Shown one piece after another: positions 35,779 through 44,884 of a stretch of DNA of 64,000 nt. Made by a program: the position numbers and the translations under genes. Each line of letters starts with the position of its first letter. Within the stretch, counting starts at the first letter, position 1. Location of the stretch: assembly GCA_027487845.1 (NCBI GenBank), contig JAIYCV010000022.1, forward strand, positions 1-64,000. Direction: 5' to 3'. The notes under the pieces were generated by a model, which was not told the DNA's origin, ran no database searches, and was given only the letters and a program-made list of their open reading frames with translations. Source of the stretch: Flammeovirgaceae bacterium. Lineage in GTDB: Bacteria; Bacteroidota; Bacteroidia; Cytophagales; Cyclobacteriaceae.

Positions 35779-36457
35779 TCACAAGCACCTCAAAATCAAT
35801 ATCCATAATTTCATATTTTTCCCATCCCACAAAGTCAAAGTGCCACCACTCGTAGGGGTAAATTTGAAAGCCGTTAGCTGTCATTACATCGCGCAACAAT
35901 TTTCTGTTGGCCGATTGTAATGGACTACATTTATCATATGATTGATAAGATCGTTCCGTGGCTTCGTCATACGCAGACGGCATATCAAGTTCTTTGCCTG
36001 TCTTCAAATCAATCACCGTAAGGTCGAGGGCACAACCTCTGTTATGTTTTGAGCCACGCCAGGGTGGAGCAACAAAGGTCGTATCGCGCAAAGCCGCATA
36101 GAATAAACAGGTAACAGCATACGGTCTGTAGCCATCAAATATTTTCAGTCCGAGCCCTTGCTTATTCAATTCTTGCTGTATTTTTTTAAGTGAGGCTACT
36201 ACTTGCTTTCGTGCAAACGCGGCTGCTATGGTGTAGACTGGTTTTTCAGCAATGTTTTTCGAAGTCGCGTAGGTGATATCAAGCACCACTGAAGGAATTT
36301 CCCTTTTAATTTCGACTAATTCATTGTCTTTATTCTTTAGCACAAAATTCTTGTAGGCTTCTAGCGTGTTTATTATTGGAAAAGGACAATTTTGGGAATA
36401 AGCAAATTGTGGCGCGGTTAAAGCGAGTGTTAAGCAGACGATGAAAATCCTGTTCAT
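35753..36457 (-). CDS. D-Ala-D-Ala dipeptidase, VanX/DdpX family (M15D)
   Basis: From the ATG at 36457 the 234-residue product has a signal peptide (MNRIFIVCLTLALTAPQFAYSQ); a longer frame to 36523 would bury it and is rejected. The zinc site is complete: His138 and Asp145 in SKHNRGCALDLTV, His206 with catalytic Glu203 in YEWWHFDF, and Arg111 in FDGYRPYAV. The family hydrolyses D-alanyl-D-alanine. In organisms without vancomycin-type clusters it probably serves peptidoglycan recycling in the periplasm. No van genes are nearby. Its last residues (KFKVQN) come from the inverted repeat. Confidence 0.9.
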   Translation of the reverse strand: MNRIFIVCLTLALTAPQFAYSQNCPFPIINTLEAYKNFVLKNKDNELVEIKREIPSVVLDITYATSKNIAEKPVYTIAAAFARKQVVASLKKIQQELNKQGLGLKIFDGYRPYAVTCLFYAALRDTTFVAPPWRGSKHNRGCALDLTVIDLKTGKELDMPSAYDEATERSYQSYDKCSPLQSANRKLLRDVMTANGFQIYPYEWWHFDFVGWEKYEIMDIDFEVLVNSKFKVQN

Positions 36458-36569
36458 AAGAAGAAATATTTTTCTGAAAAAAAAACCTGCGACTGGAGCC
36501 TGAAAGCGCTGGCCTTTTAGCACAAGTTATCCTATTTTATAAAGTTCTCCTATCTTCGCATCCAATTTT

Positions 36570-37490
36570 ATGGACAATAGAGCGCTCTCGAAACGGATCA
36601 AATACAGTCTCATCTACTATGGGGTGGTTTTTTTGATTTGGCTCTCCAACTTCCTTCCGCGCAAAGCATGGCTGTCCATTTGCGGATTATTAGGAAGAAT
36701 CGCTTACTACTTTGTTATAGAAACACGAAAACTGGTAGTTAAACATTTAACATTAGCGTACTCTAAAGAGAAAACCGCAAAGGAAATCGATTATTTGAGC
36801 AAGCGTGTTTTTACAATGCTTGGTAAAAATGCCGGGGATATTTTAAGGGCCAGAAGTGTGAAGACGTTAGCGGACCTCGATAAATTTCTGGTCGTTCATG
36901 GCATGGAAAATTTTGAAAACGCATCTAAAAAAGGCAAAGGTGTTATTTTTCTTACCAGCCATTTAGGTGCCTTTGATTTACAGATAACAGTGATGGCATT
37001 GCATGGATTGAAGCCTAATATTATTGGCACTCCCCTTAAAGATCCGCGATTGAACGACTTGCTATTTGACTATCGAAATGCCTACGGTGCGGTGGCGGTA
37101 GAGAGAGGTAAAGAAACCTTTCGACTAATAAAGGCTTTGAAGAGTGCTGGGTCGGTCGCGATACTGATTGATCAGGACACCAAAGTAAAGAGTCGGTTTG
37201 TTAACTTTTTTGATAGGCCTGCGGCAACACCTGTTGGGGCGTCCATTCTCGCCATGAAAACGGGTGCTGCTATTGTGCCAACCTATATTTTTTTAGGGGA
37301 AGATGGCATGCAACACATGCACATTTTGCCGGAGATTGCTTGGACAGAAACTGGTAATGAAGAGGAGAACATGAAAGTGAATACCCAACGTTATACATGC
37401 TTTATCGAAAGTGTTATCAGGGAACATCCGGATCAATGGGTGTGGATGCACGAGCGTTGGAAGACTAAACCAGGAGAGGAGGTACTCTAA
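36570..37490 (+). CDS. LpxL/HtrB-like lipid A acyltransferase
   Basis: The 306-residue inner-membrane protein has one N-terminal helix and the HX4D acyltransferase motif (His131, Asp136 in SHLGAFD), the DQDTKVKSRFVNFFDRPAATP segment and the C-terminal HPDQWVWMHERWK motif of this family. It transfers acyl chains to lipid A precursors or a related lipid. A TATCTTCG near-consensus -7 element lies at 36551-36558. Its stop overlaps the next start (TAATG). Confidence 0.9.
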   Translation: MDNRALSKRIKYSLIYYGVVFLIWLSNFLPRKAWLSICGLLGRIAYYFVIETRKLVVKHLTLAYSKEKTAKEIDYLSKRVFTMLGKNAGDILRARSVKTLADLDKFLVVHGMENFENASKKGKGVIFLTSHLGAFDLQITVMALHGLKPNIIGTPLKDPRLNDLLFDYRNAYGAVAVERGKETFRLIKALKSAGSVAILIDQDTKVKSRFVNFFDRPAATPVGASILAMKTGAAIVPTYIFLGEDGMQHMHILPEIAWTETGNEEENMKVNTQRYTCFIESVIREHPDQWVWMHERWKTKPGEEVL

Positions 37491-38182
37491 TGGATAGATT
37501 GTTGAATACTCCTACTTTCTTTCTTTTTGTGATCCTCTTTCACTCACAGCTAAGTGGTAGGTGTCAAACCGCGGAATCAATCGTTCAAAGGCATCTACAG
37601 AGCACCTCTAAATATTCTTGGCTTGATCTTAATTCTGTTTACGAAGAAGGTAAAGAGACAACGGTTTACCAAACATATAGATTCAAGACTTTTATGAAAT
37701 TACCAAATCTTATTCGGTCTGAATTAGATTATGGAAATCGAACCTCGCTGGTTGTTATGAATGGAGATGACGATGAACTGCTGATGAAGCTAGGATTTTC
37801 GAGACCACTCCCTTTAATGAATCATTCGCATTCGCTAATTAAAAAAGAGCTTTATGGTTTATTTCTCTCAAGCAAATCGGACACACTAATTGACGGCACT
37901 TTGTTTCATCGGATCAAAGTGACACAGACATCGGGAGACTTCCGTTCAAATTCAATTTACTTTTTCGATGATATTAATTTCTATTTAACAAGAATTGACT
38001 GCATTGATCCGCAATACGTTTCATCCATCGAATTTTCTGATTTCAGGCGAGTAGAAGGATATGTTTTTGCCTTCACCTCGAGAATCAAAAAATTTGGCAA
38101 GGATCATTCAACGCGCACGATTGACTTGATTCGAGTTAATGAAGAATTCAAATCAGGCACCTTTGATTCTCAAAGGGAATGA
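37490..38182 (+). CDS. Hypothetical secreted protein, LolA/LppX-like fold possible
   Basis: The 230-residue product has a signal-like N-terminus (TFFLFVILFHSQLSGRCQ). The rest is beta-rich and reads like an outer-membrane lipoprotein-sorting fold (FMKLPNLIRSELDYGNRTSLVVMNGD, IDGTLFHRIKVTQTSG, IYFFDDINFYLTRID). No clear lipobox is seen. It is translationally coupled to the LpxL-like gene (one-base overlap), so a role in envelope lipid or lipoprotein handling is plausible but unproven. Confidence 0.65.
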   Translation: MDRLLNTPTFFLFVILFHSQLSGRCQTAESIVQRHLQSTSKYSWLDLNSVYEEGKETTVYQTYRFKTFMKLPNLIRSELDYGNRTSLVVMNGDDDELLMKLGFSRPLPLMNHSHSLIKKELYGLFLSSKSDTLIDGTLFHRIKVTQTSGDFRSNSIYFFDDINFYLTRIDCIDPQYVSSIEFSDFRRVEGYVFAFTSRIKKFGKDHSTRTIDLIRVNEEFKSGTFDSQRE

Positions 38183-38345
38183 CCTTCAAGAGGTTGTGAG
38201 TTATGCTTAGAGACCAATTTTAAATCATTCTGTAATTGAAGGAGTGTTATTTATAAAAATTATTTATCCTTAAAATAAAGTAAATAAATAAAAATTTAAA
38301 CATAACAGTTTGGACTTTTGCTGCTCTAATAAAACCAATAAAACA

Positions 38346-39797
38346 ATGACGCAGAAAAAAGTCCCTATTACAGTTGCTTACGGAGATGGTATTGGACCTG
38401 AAATAATGGAAGCCACGTTGGATATTATCAAAGCAGCCGGTGCTCAAATAGAAATTGATACGATTGAAATTGGGGAAAAAGTTTATACGCGAGGTCACAG
38501 CTCTGGCATTGAGCCGTCTGCGTGGGATTCATTAAGAAAAACCAGGGTATTTCTTAAAGCTCCCATCACCACACCACAGGGCGGAGGTTTTAAGAGTCTT
38601 AATGTTACGATTAGAAAAGTGATTGGCTTATATGCGAATATTCGCCCTTGTAATTCCCTGCACCCTTTCGTGCAAACGAAACATCACAAAATGGATTTGA
38701 TCATTGTGCGCGAAAATGAAGAGGACTTGTATGCCGGGATTGAGCATCAGCAGACGGATGAAGTAACCCAATGCTTGAAAGTCATTTCAAAGCCAGGCAC
38801 AGAAAAAATCATTCGCTATGCGTTTGAATATGCCCGTCAATATGGCCGTAAGAAAGTGACTTGCTTCACTAAGGACAACATCATGAAAATAACGGATGGT
38901 CTTTTCCATAAGATGTTTGATCAGATTGGCACTGAGTACCCTGATCTTGAGAAAGAGCATTGGATCGTTGATATTGGCGCGGCTAAACTAGCAGATACAC
39001 CGGAAGCTTTTGACGTTATTGTTATGCCTAATTTATATGGTGATATTCTATCAGACGTGGCGGCTCAAATAACTGGTTCTGTAGGATTGGCTGGATCAGC
39101 AAACATTGGTGATGGGTTTGCGATGTTTGAAGCCATTCACGGATCGGCTCCAAGAAGAGCAGGACAAAATTTAGCAAATCCTTCTGGCCTGTTATTAGGC
39201 GCTGTGCAAATGCTTGTGCACATAAATCAGTCGGACGTGGCAGAGAAAGTTCATAACGCATGGTTATGTACTCTTGAGGACGGTGTACATACGTATGACA
39301 TTTTCAAAGAAGGAACTAGCAAACAAAAAGTAGGAACAAAAGAATTTGCACAAGCAATCATTCAGCGATTGGGTAAAAAGCCACATTCACTAAAGGCAAT
39401 TGACTATTCAAACGCAGTTGGCAAAACGATTGAAGTAAAGGCAAGCCCTACAAAAATTGCAAAAAAGGAATTAGTAGGAGTCGATATTTTCCTTCATGTA
39501 AAAGATCGCGATCCAAATAAACTTGGCAATGCAATAAAGGAAATCAGTGCAGGAAAAATGCACCTAACCATGATTACAAATCGTGGCGTTAAAGTTTATC
39601 CTGATGGAATGCCTGAAACATTTTGTACCGACCATTGGCGTTGCAGATTTAAAAATGAGCAATTAGAGCCTTCTACTCATAAAGATATTGTGAGTATCTA
39701 TCAGCAAGTAATGGATGCTGGTTTTGAAATTATTAAGACCGAAAATCTTTACACGTTTGATGGTGTAGCGGGATTCTCAGCCGGGCAAGGCCAGTAA
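38346..39797 (+). CDS. icd: NADP-dependent isocitrate dehydrogenase, long Thermus-like type
   Basis: From the ATG at 38346 (MTQKKVPITVAYGDGIGPEI) the product has 483 residues. It has the isopropylmalate/isocitrate dehydrogenase fold: SLNVTIRK substrate loop with Ser84, RENEEDLYAG, MPNLYGDILSDVAAQ and HGSAPRRAGQNLANPSG. The extra C-terminal domain of about 140 residues (from about 340) is as in the Thermus enzyme. It oxidises isocitrate to 2-oxoglutarate in the TCA cycle. It is followed after 11 bases by aceK, whose product phosphorylates the serine equivalent to Ser84 in E. coli. An upstream extension to 38310 is rejected. Confidence 0.93.
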   Translation: MTQKKVPITVAYGDGIGPEIMEATLDIIKAAGAQIEIDTIEIGEKVYTRGHSSGIEPSAWDSLRKTRVFLKAPITTPQGGGFKSLNVTIRKVIGLYANIRPCNSLHPFVQTKHHKMDLIIVRENEEDLYAGIEHQQTDEVTQCLKVISKPGTEKIIRYAFEYARQYGRKKVTCFTKDNIMKITDGLFHKMFDQIGTEYPDLEKEHWIVDIGAAKLADTPEAFDVIVMPNLYGDILSDVAAQITGSVGLAGSANIGDGFAMFEAIHGSAPRRAGQNLANPSGLLLGAVQMLVHINQSDVAEKVHNAWLCTLEDGVHTYDIFKEGTSKQKVGTKEFAQAIIQRLGKKPHSLKAIDYSNAVGKTIEVKASPTKIAKKELVGVDIFLHVKDRDPNKLGNAIKEISAGKMHLTMITNRGVKVYPDGMPETFCTDHWRCRFKNEQLEPSTHKDIVSIYQQVMDAGFEIIKTENLYTFDGVAGFSAGQGQ

Positions 39798-39808
39798 CTA
39801 AGCCCCAT

Positions 39809-41377
39809 ATGACAAAGGAAGTAGTTGAAGTGTTGATTAACGACTTTAACTACTTCCATAGTCAATACAATAGTTTTACACGATCTTCAAAACAGCGATT
39901 TCAGAGCCTTCAATGGCATGAGCAACGCTTGGCCATGCAACAGCGAATGGCCTTGCACGAAAATTCAATTGATAGAACGGTAGCTTCTCTTAAAAAAAAC
40001 AATAATTTCAATAACACGAATTGGAAAGAAGTATCACGACTTTTTGTAACTGTTTATAGAGATCATTTGTGGTATCCAATTGCAATAAGCTATTATAATT
40101 CAGTTCTGCGACAGGCCTTTAGCTCAAACGCAGCGGCTTTCATTATCGCACTTCCATCACTTTCAACTTATTCCCAACTTCCAACCGTTTACTCCGTAAA
40201 GGAAGATATTCGCACTGCTATTTTACAAGCACTAAAAGAACTTGATTTTAATGTTCCGTTTCTCAATGTTTTCAACGATGTAAAACAGATTGTTGATTTA
40301 ATTTCCAGATCTATTGAAGGCAAAATTGAATCGTTGGAGCTAAATAAGAATTTGTTCTATCGGAATAAGCATGCGTATGCCATAGGAAGTATTACCAGCA
40401 AAGGTCGCAAGCATCCATTGGCGTTGGCGATGGTAAATACAGAGCATGGTGTGTCGTTAAAAGCGGTGCTACTTAGTGAAGAAGAAATAAAAAACATTTT
40501 TGCGTTTAGCCGCTCTTATTTTCTGATCGACAGCGAATCCCCAGTCGGAACGTTAAATTTCCTGATGACGACCTTGCCGTCTAAGCCCAAAGTCCAGTTG
40601 TTGATCAATATGGGTTTTCAGGAATTAGGCAAAGAGTGTTTGCTCCAGCAACTGAATATAGAGATCCATACCTCCGACCAGAAATTTGATTTTGCTCCTG
40701 GCATCCCAGGAATGGTCATGATTGTCTTTTATCATCCCAATAGCAATTATGTTTTCAAGGTAGTTCGAAACAATATTAAACCACCCAAGAATACCTCCGA
40801 AAAGGAAGTAATAGAAAAGTATCGGTTTGTAGCACAACATGATCGCGCAGGGCGGATGGCCGATGTTCAACATTTTAAAAACCTTGCGTTGCCCGCAGAT
40901 ACCTTCAGTGAAAAGTTAAAGACTAATTTGCTTAGCGAGGCTGCCGACTCAGTTCAACTTGTAAATGGACATCTGGTGTTCTCCAACTTGTTCATAGAAC
41001 GGAAGCTAGTGCCCCTAAATCTTTTTATCTTAGATCACAGCCAAAACGAAAATAAGGAAGCCATTCTAGACTTTGGCAATTCTATTAAGGAAATGGTAAT
41101 GACCAATATTTTTCCGGGCGATTTGCTAATGAAGAATTTTGGAGTTACCGATGAAGGCAAGGTGGTTTTTTATGATTATGATGAGGTGGTAGCACTCAGT
41201 GATTGCCGATTTAAGCGATTAAGGAAGCCAACTTACGATGAGGAGGTGTTTGAATTAGAGTACGCTGAACCCGTGTTGGATGGTGATGTTTTTCCCGAAG
41301 AGTTGGTGAAGTTTTTAGTGCCTCAAGGAGAGTTGCGAGATTGTTTCTTAGCTAAGCATAGCGACTTTTTACAGTAG
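39809..41377 (+). CDS. aceK: Isocitrate dehydrogenase kinase/phosphatase
   Basis: The 522-residue product matches AceK along its length (E. coli: about 578). The kinase-type core shows the ATP-binding segment PGIPGMVMIVFYHPNSNYVF followed by KVVRNNIKPPKNTSEKEVI (about 300-335), and the catalytic part IFPGDLLMKNFGV and VVFYDYDEV (about 434-460). The N-terminal regulatory half is more diverged. AceK switches isocitrate dehydrogenase off and on, directing carbon into the glyoxylate shunt. It sits directly behind icd, unlike aceBAK of enterobacteria; no aceA or aceB lies in this window. Confidence 0.93.
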   Translation: MTKEVVEVLINDFNYFHSQYNSFTRSSKQRFQSLQWHEQRLAMQQRMALHENSIDRTVASLKKNNNFNNTNWKEVSRLFVTVYRDHLWYPIAISYYNSVLRQAFSSNAAAFIIALPSLSTYSQLPTVYSVKEDIRTAILQALKELDFNVPFLNVFNDVKQIVDLISRSIEGKIESLELNKNLFYRNKHAYAIGSITSKGRKHPLALAMVNTEHGVSLKAVLLSEEEIKNIFAFSRSYFLIDSESPVGTLNFLMTTLPSKPKVQLLINMGFQELGKECLLQQLNIEIHTSDQKFDFAPGIPGMVMIVFYHPNSNYVFKVVRNNIKPPKNTSEKEVIEKYRFVAQHDRAGRMADVQHFKNLALPADTFSEKLKTNLLSEAADSVQLVNGHLVFSNLFIERKLVPLNLFILDHSQNENKEAILDFGNSIKEMVMTNIFPGDLLMKNFGVTDEGKVVFYDYDEVVALSDCRFKRLRKPTYDEEVFELEYAEPVLDGDVFPEELVKFLVPQGELRDCFLAKHSDFLQ

Positions 41378-41464
41378 AATTTTGGGATTATTGGAAAGAA
41401 TTTCATTTGAGAGGTGCATTCATCGATCTTCAGCCATATAAGGTCAATATTACCACCGATAACT

Positions 41465-41638
41465 TTATTTTTTGAAGAAAAAATATTCAAGCAGGGCAAT
41501 TCCTCAGCTGATTAAAATAAGGCTTATCAGCCCTAAATTTTTACTCCAAGCCATTTCTTTAAACCTGAGGTGACCATACCAAGCAAATGCCATAAAAGTG
41601 TTGGATAGAACTAAGAGCAGAATGGTGGTGGCTTTCAT
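41465..41638 (-). pseudogene. DUF486 membrane protein remnant, with in-frame stop and truncation
   Basis: From the ATG at 41638 the minus strand reads MKATTILLLVLSNTFMAFAW then YGHLRFKEMAWSKN, the N-terminus of DUF486 small membrane proteins. A TGA at 41506-41504 interrupts the conserved SWGIA motif exactly where Trp (TGG) is expected; reading through gives GIALLEYFF before a TAA at 41467. The second half of the family (QVPANRIG onward, total about 110 residues) is missing. The sequence therefore looks like a decayed gene. It fills most of the 340-base gap between aceK and ftsK. A sequencing error could explain the TGA but not the truncation. Confidence 0.8.
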
Positions 41639-41698
41639 TGTATTTTTTGGCAAATTCAACGCGCGAAATTATCGATTTCGGTACAATGATTAATTGAT

Positions 41699-41706
41699 TA
41701 GTTTTG
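41699..41706 (+). promoter_or_regulatory. Bacteroidota -7 element for ftsK
   Basis: TAGTTTTG at 41699-41706 is a perfect TAnnTTTG, 13 bases before the ftsK ATG. No -33 element of good quality was seen. Confidence 0.4.
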
Positions 41707-41719
41707 GGGCAAATTGAAC

Positions 41720-44200
41720 ATGGCAGAAAACACTTTTAAAGCAAATACGGTCAAGAAACCTGAAAAAGAGAGGCCTGAAAAGGAAAAAAAAGAGAAGGTC
41801 AAGGGTGAAAAGCCTAAAACGAAACTCTCTTTCGGTTTTTTTAAGGATCCAAGATTTATCTTAGCTACTGGGTTCTTCTTGATATCCGCTGCATTATACT
41901 CGTTCGTTGCGTTTTTTTCCTATTTGTTTACAGGTAAAGCAGATCAAAGCGTAATCGAAGCCCTTGGTAACTCCTCGCTGGTAGAGTCAGGCAAAGAAGC
42001 CGAAAACTGGTTGGGTCTCTATGGCGCCATCACTTCTCACTTTTTTATTTTTAGGTGGATGGGCATTTCAGCATTTTTGTTACCCCCCCTCCTATTTTTG
42101 ATCGGTTTTCGTTTGGTTTTCAAACGGGAGCTTGTGCCCATTTTTCCATTTTTCATTTTCGCTGTTTTTGCAGGCATTTGGATTTCACTATTGCTGGGTT
42201 ATATCACCAACGGAATTTCGGGGGTTACGGAAATTAGTTTCCTTAGCGGAGGCGTTGGCTTTGAACTGGCTCGTTTTGCGGATGGCCTTTTTGGTTTGGG
42301 AACATTCCTTATTTTAATCCTGTCACTCCTTATCTTCATCATCTATTTTTTTAACGTTACCGTCATCAATGCATTTCAAGTAAATAACCCAAAACCAATT
42401 GGCAATGACGCGTTAAAAGAAAAGGTGAAAGAGAGTGAAGGAGAAATTGCTATTCCCCCGGCTTACACAGATGATAAAGACAATTGGCCAGAAGTAAAGG
42501 GAGAAATACCATTTTTAGATACCACAAAAGAGGTTGTGCCAAAGGCTCCTTTGCCTGCCATCAAATTTGAAATAGAAAATAAACTGACTCAAGAAAAACT
42601 TGAGGAGCCAGTTTTTACAGTGGAGGAGCCACCAACGGATACAGACGAACTAGCAGATCAATTAGTAGCCGAACAAGGGTTGTTTGATCCAACGCTAGAT
42701 TTAAGTGGCTATAAATTTCCGACCCTTGATTTGCTGAGCGAATATGAAGTTGGTAAAATTCAAGTTAGCCAAGAAGAACTCAACCAAAATAAAGATAAAA
42801 TCCTAGAAACGCTTACTAATTTCAAGATAGGCATTAGCAGCATAAAAGCAACCATAGGACCTACCGTTACACTCTATGAGATTGTGCCAGAAGCAGGCAT
42901 AAAAATCTCAAGAATAAAAAATTTGGAAGACGATATCGCGCTAAGCTTAGCTGCTTTGGGTATTCGGATTATTGCACCCATTCCCGGTAAAGGGACAATC
43001 GGTATTGAGGTGCCTAATAAAAACCGTGAGATGGTGAGTATTCGGTCCATGTTGGCTTCTGACAAATTTCAGAAAACTGACAAGGAACTTCCTGTTGCGC
43101 TGGGGAAAACGATCTCCAACGAAGTCTTAATTATCGATCTCGCAAAGATGCCTCACTTGCTTGTCGCTGGTGCCACCGGCCAAGGCAAGTCGGTAGGATT
43201 GAATGTTATTCTTACTTCGTTGCTATACAAAAAGCATCCTAGTCAGTTAAAGTTTGTTTTGGTCGATCCCAAGAAAGTGGAGATGTCTTTATTCAGCAAA
43301 ATTGAACGACATTACTTGGCCAAATTACCGAACAGCGAAGAGGCCATCATCACAGATACAAAGAAAGTAGTTCATACGTTGAATTCGCTCTGTATCGAAA
43401 TGGAGAATAGGTATGAGATGATGAAAGATGCGGGTACTCGTAACTTGAAGGAGTATAATGCCAAATTCGTATCGCGCAAACTTAACCCAAAAGAAGGGTA
43501 TCGGTTTTTACCGTACATTGTTTTGGTGATTGATGAGTTAGCCGATTTGATGATGACAGCGGGTAAAGAGGTGGAAACACCTATCGCCAGACTCGCGCAA
43601 TTGGCGAGAGCAATCGGAATTCACTTGGTGGTAGCAACACAACGGCCATCGGTAAATGTCATTACGGGAGTTATTAAAGCTAACTTTCCGGCGCGATTGT
43701 CCTTTAAAGTAACTTCAAAAGTAGACTCGCGGACAATTTTAGATACGGGCGGAGCCGACCAATTAATTGGACAAGGAGACATGCTGTTATCAGCGGGTTC
43801 GGAGATTATCCGGTTGCAAAGCCCTTTTGTAGATACTCCCGAAGTCGAAAGAATTTGCGAGTTTATAGGTTCCCAACGCGGGTATCCCTCCGCGTATATG
43901 CTGCCAGAGTTTGAAGGAGAAGATGAAGGTGGTGCAGCGGCTGTTGATCTTTCAGAAAGAGATTCGTTGTTTGAAGACGCTGCTCGCCTAATTGTAATGC
44001 ACCAGCAAGGAAGCACTTCCTTAATCCAACGAAAGTTGAAATTGGGTTACAACCGAGCAGGACGCTTGATTGACCAATTAGAAGCCGCTGGCATTGTTGG
44101 AGCTTTTGAAGGATCAAAAGCGAGAGAAGTATTGGTTCATGACGAAGCAAGTTTGGAACAATTATTGAATGCATTAAAAGAAAGACATACTAAATCGTAA
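41720..44200 (+). CDS. ftsK: FtsK/SpoIIIE-type DNA translocase
   Basis: From the ATG at 41720 the protein has 826 residues; a TTG two codons earlier is less likely. It has a Lys/Glu-rich cytoplasmic start, four membrane helices (about 45-215), an acidic linker, and a RecA-like motor with Walker A GATGQGKS (484-491) and Walker B YIVLVIDELADLMM. It ends in the winged-helix gamma domain (DAARLIVMHQQGSTSLIQRK), which reads KOPS-type polar sequences. The protein pumps chromosomes during division at the septum. lolA and pyrF follow closely. Confidence 0.95.
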   Translation: MAENTFKANTVKKPEKERPEKEKKEKVKGEKPKTKLSFGFFKDPRFILATGFFLISAALYSFVAFFSYLFTGKADQSVIEALGNSSLVESGKEAENWLGLYGAITSHFFIFRWMGISAFLLPPLLFLIGFRLVFKRELVPIFPFFIFAVFAGIWISLLLGYITNGISGVTEISFLSGGVGFELARFADGLFGLGTFLILILSLLIFIIYFFNVTVINAFQVNNPKPIGNDALKEKVKESEGEIAIPPAYTDDKDNWPEVKGEIPFLDTTKEVVPKAPLPAIKFEIENKLTQEKLEEPVFTVEEPPTDTDELADQLVAEQGLFDPTLDLSGYKFPTLDLLSEYEVGKIQVSQEELNQNKDKILETLTNFKIGISSIKATIGPTVTLYEIVPEAGIKISRIKNLEDDIALSLAALGIRIIAPIPGKGTIGIEVPNKNREMVSIRSMLASDKFQKTDKELPVALGKTISNEVLIIDLAKMPHLLVAGATGQGKSVGLNVILTSLLYKKHPSQLKFVLVDPKKVEMSLFSKIERHYLAKLPNSEEAIITDTKKVVHTLNSLCIEMENRYEMMKDAGTRNLKEYNAKFVSRKLNPKEGYRFLPYIVLVIDELADLMMTAGKEVETPIARLAQLARAIGIHLVVATQRPSVNVITGVIKANFPARLSFKVTSKVDSRTILDTGGADQLIGQGDMLLSAGSEIIRLQSPFVDTPEVERICEFIGSQRGYPSAYMLPEFEGEDEGGAAAVDLSERDSLFEDAARLIVMHQQGSTSLIQRKLKLGYNRAGRLIDQLEAAGIVGAFEGSKAREVLVHDEASLEQLLNALKERHTKS

Positions 44201-44224
44201 ATTTGCACTTTGAACTTTATTAAA

Positions 44225-44866
44225 ATGAATAAAATAGGTACCACTCTAATTTTTATTTTGCTTTCGCAGATTTGCTTTGCTCAATACGATCCTAAAGCAT
44301 TGGAGATACTAGATGCGATGAGCAAAAAGTACAAATCGTTTACTGCTTTTGAGGCAAATCTTTCTGTAGCGCTCACCAACGATGTAGAAAAAATTAAGGA
44401 GGAGTTTAAAGGAAGGATTACAGTAAAAGGTGACAAGTATAAATTGAGTTTACCCGAGCAGGAAGTAATAAACAACGGATCTACTATTTGGACTTACCTG
44501 CCAGACGCGAAAGAAGTAAACATTGATAATGTAGACACAAAAGCAGATGAAGTCAATCCGTCTAAGTTTTATGAAATTTATAAAAAGGGATTTAAATACC
44601 TCCAAATGGAGGATATAATAGAAAATTCAATACCCTGCAATGTGGTAGACTTAGTTCCTGAAAAAAGGGATGCTCAATATTTTAAAATCAAGATGAATAT
44701 TTCTAAGAAAGATAAAAGTGTTTTGAGCTTCACTATGTTTGACAAATCGGGCAATAAGTACAAATACACCATCTCTAAGTTTTCACCCAATGCCAAAATT
44801 GACGATGCCGTATTTGCTTTTGACCCCAAGAAATACCCAGGCGTAGAAGTAGTTGATTTGAGATAA
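44225..44866 (+). CDS. LolA-like outer-membrane lipoprotein carrier
   Basis: From the ATG at 44225 the 213-residue product has a signal peptide (MNKIGTTLIFILLSQICFAQ) and the LolA pattern: ALEILDAMSKKYKSFTAFEA, then FKGRITVKGDKYKLSLPEQEV, and IWTYLPDAKEVNI. LolA carries lipoproteins from the LolCDE complex to the outer membrane through the periplasm. The downstream position of ftsK-lolA is conserved in many bacteria. A TTG upstream is rejected because it would lengthen the signal peptide without need. Confidence 0.88.
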   Translation: MNKIGTTLIFILLSQICFAQYDPKALEILDAMSKKYKSFTAFEANLSVALTNDVEKIKEEFKGRITVKGDKYKLSLPEQEVINNGSTIWTYLPDAKEVNIDNVDTKADEVNPSKFYEIYKKGFKYLQMEDIIENSIPCNVVDLVPEKRDAQYFKIKMNISKKDKSVLSFTMFDKSGNKYKYTISKFSPNAKIDDAVFAFDPKKYPGVEVVDLR

Positions 44867-44884
44867 ATCTAAAAAACTGTTTGT

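Noticed and set aside
35753-36457. Vancomycin-resistance role for the VanX-like gene
   Set aside because: No vanA, vanH or van regulator genes lie nearby; the signal peptide favours a periplasmic cell-wall recycling enzyme.
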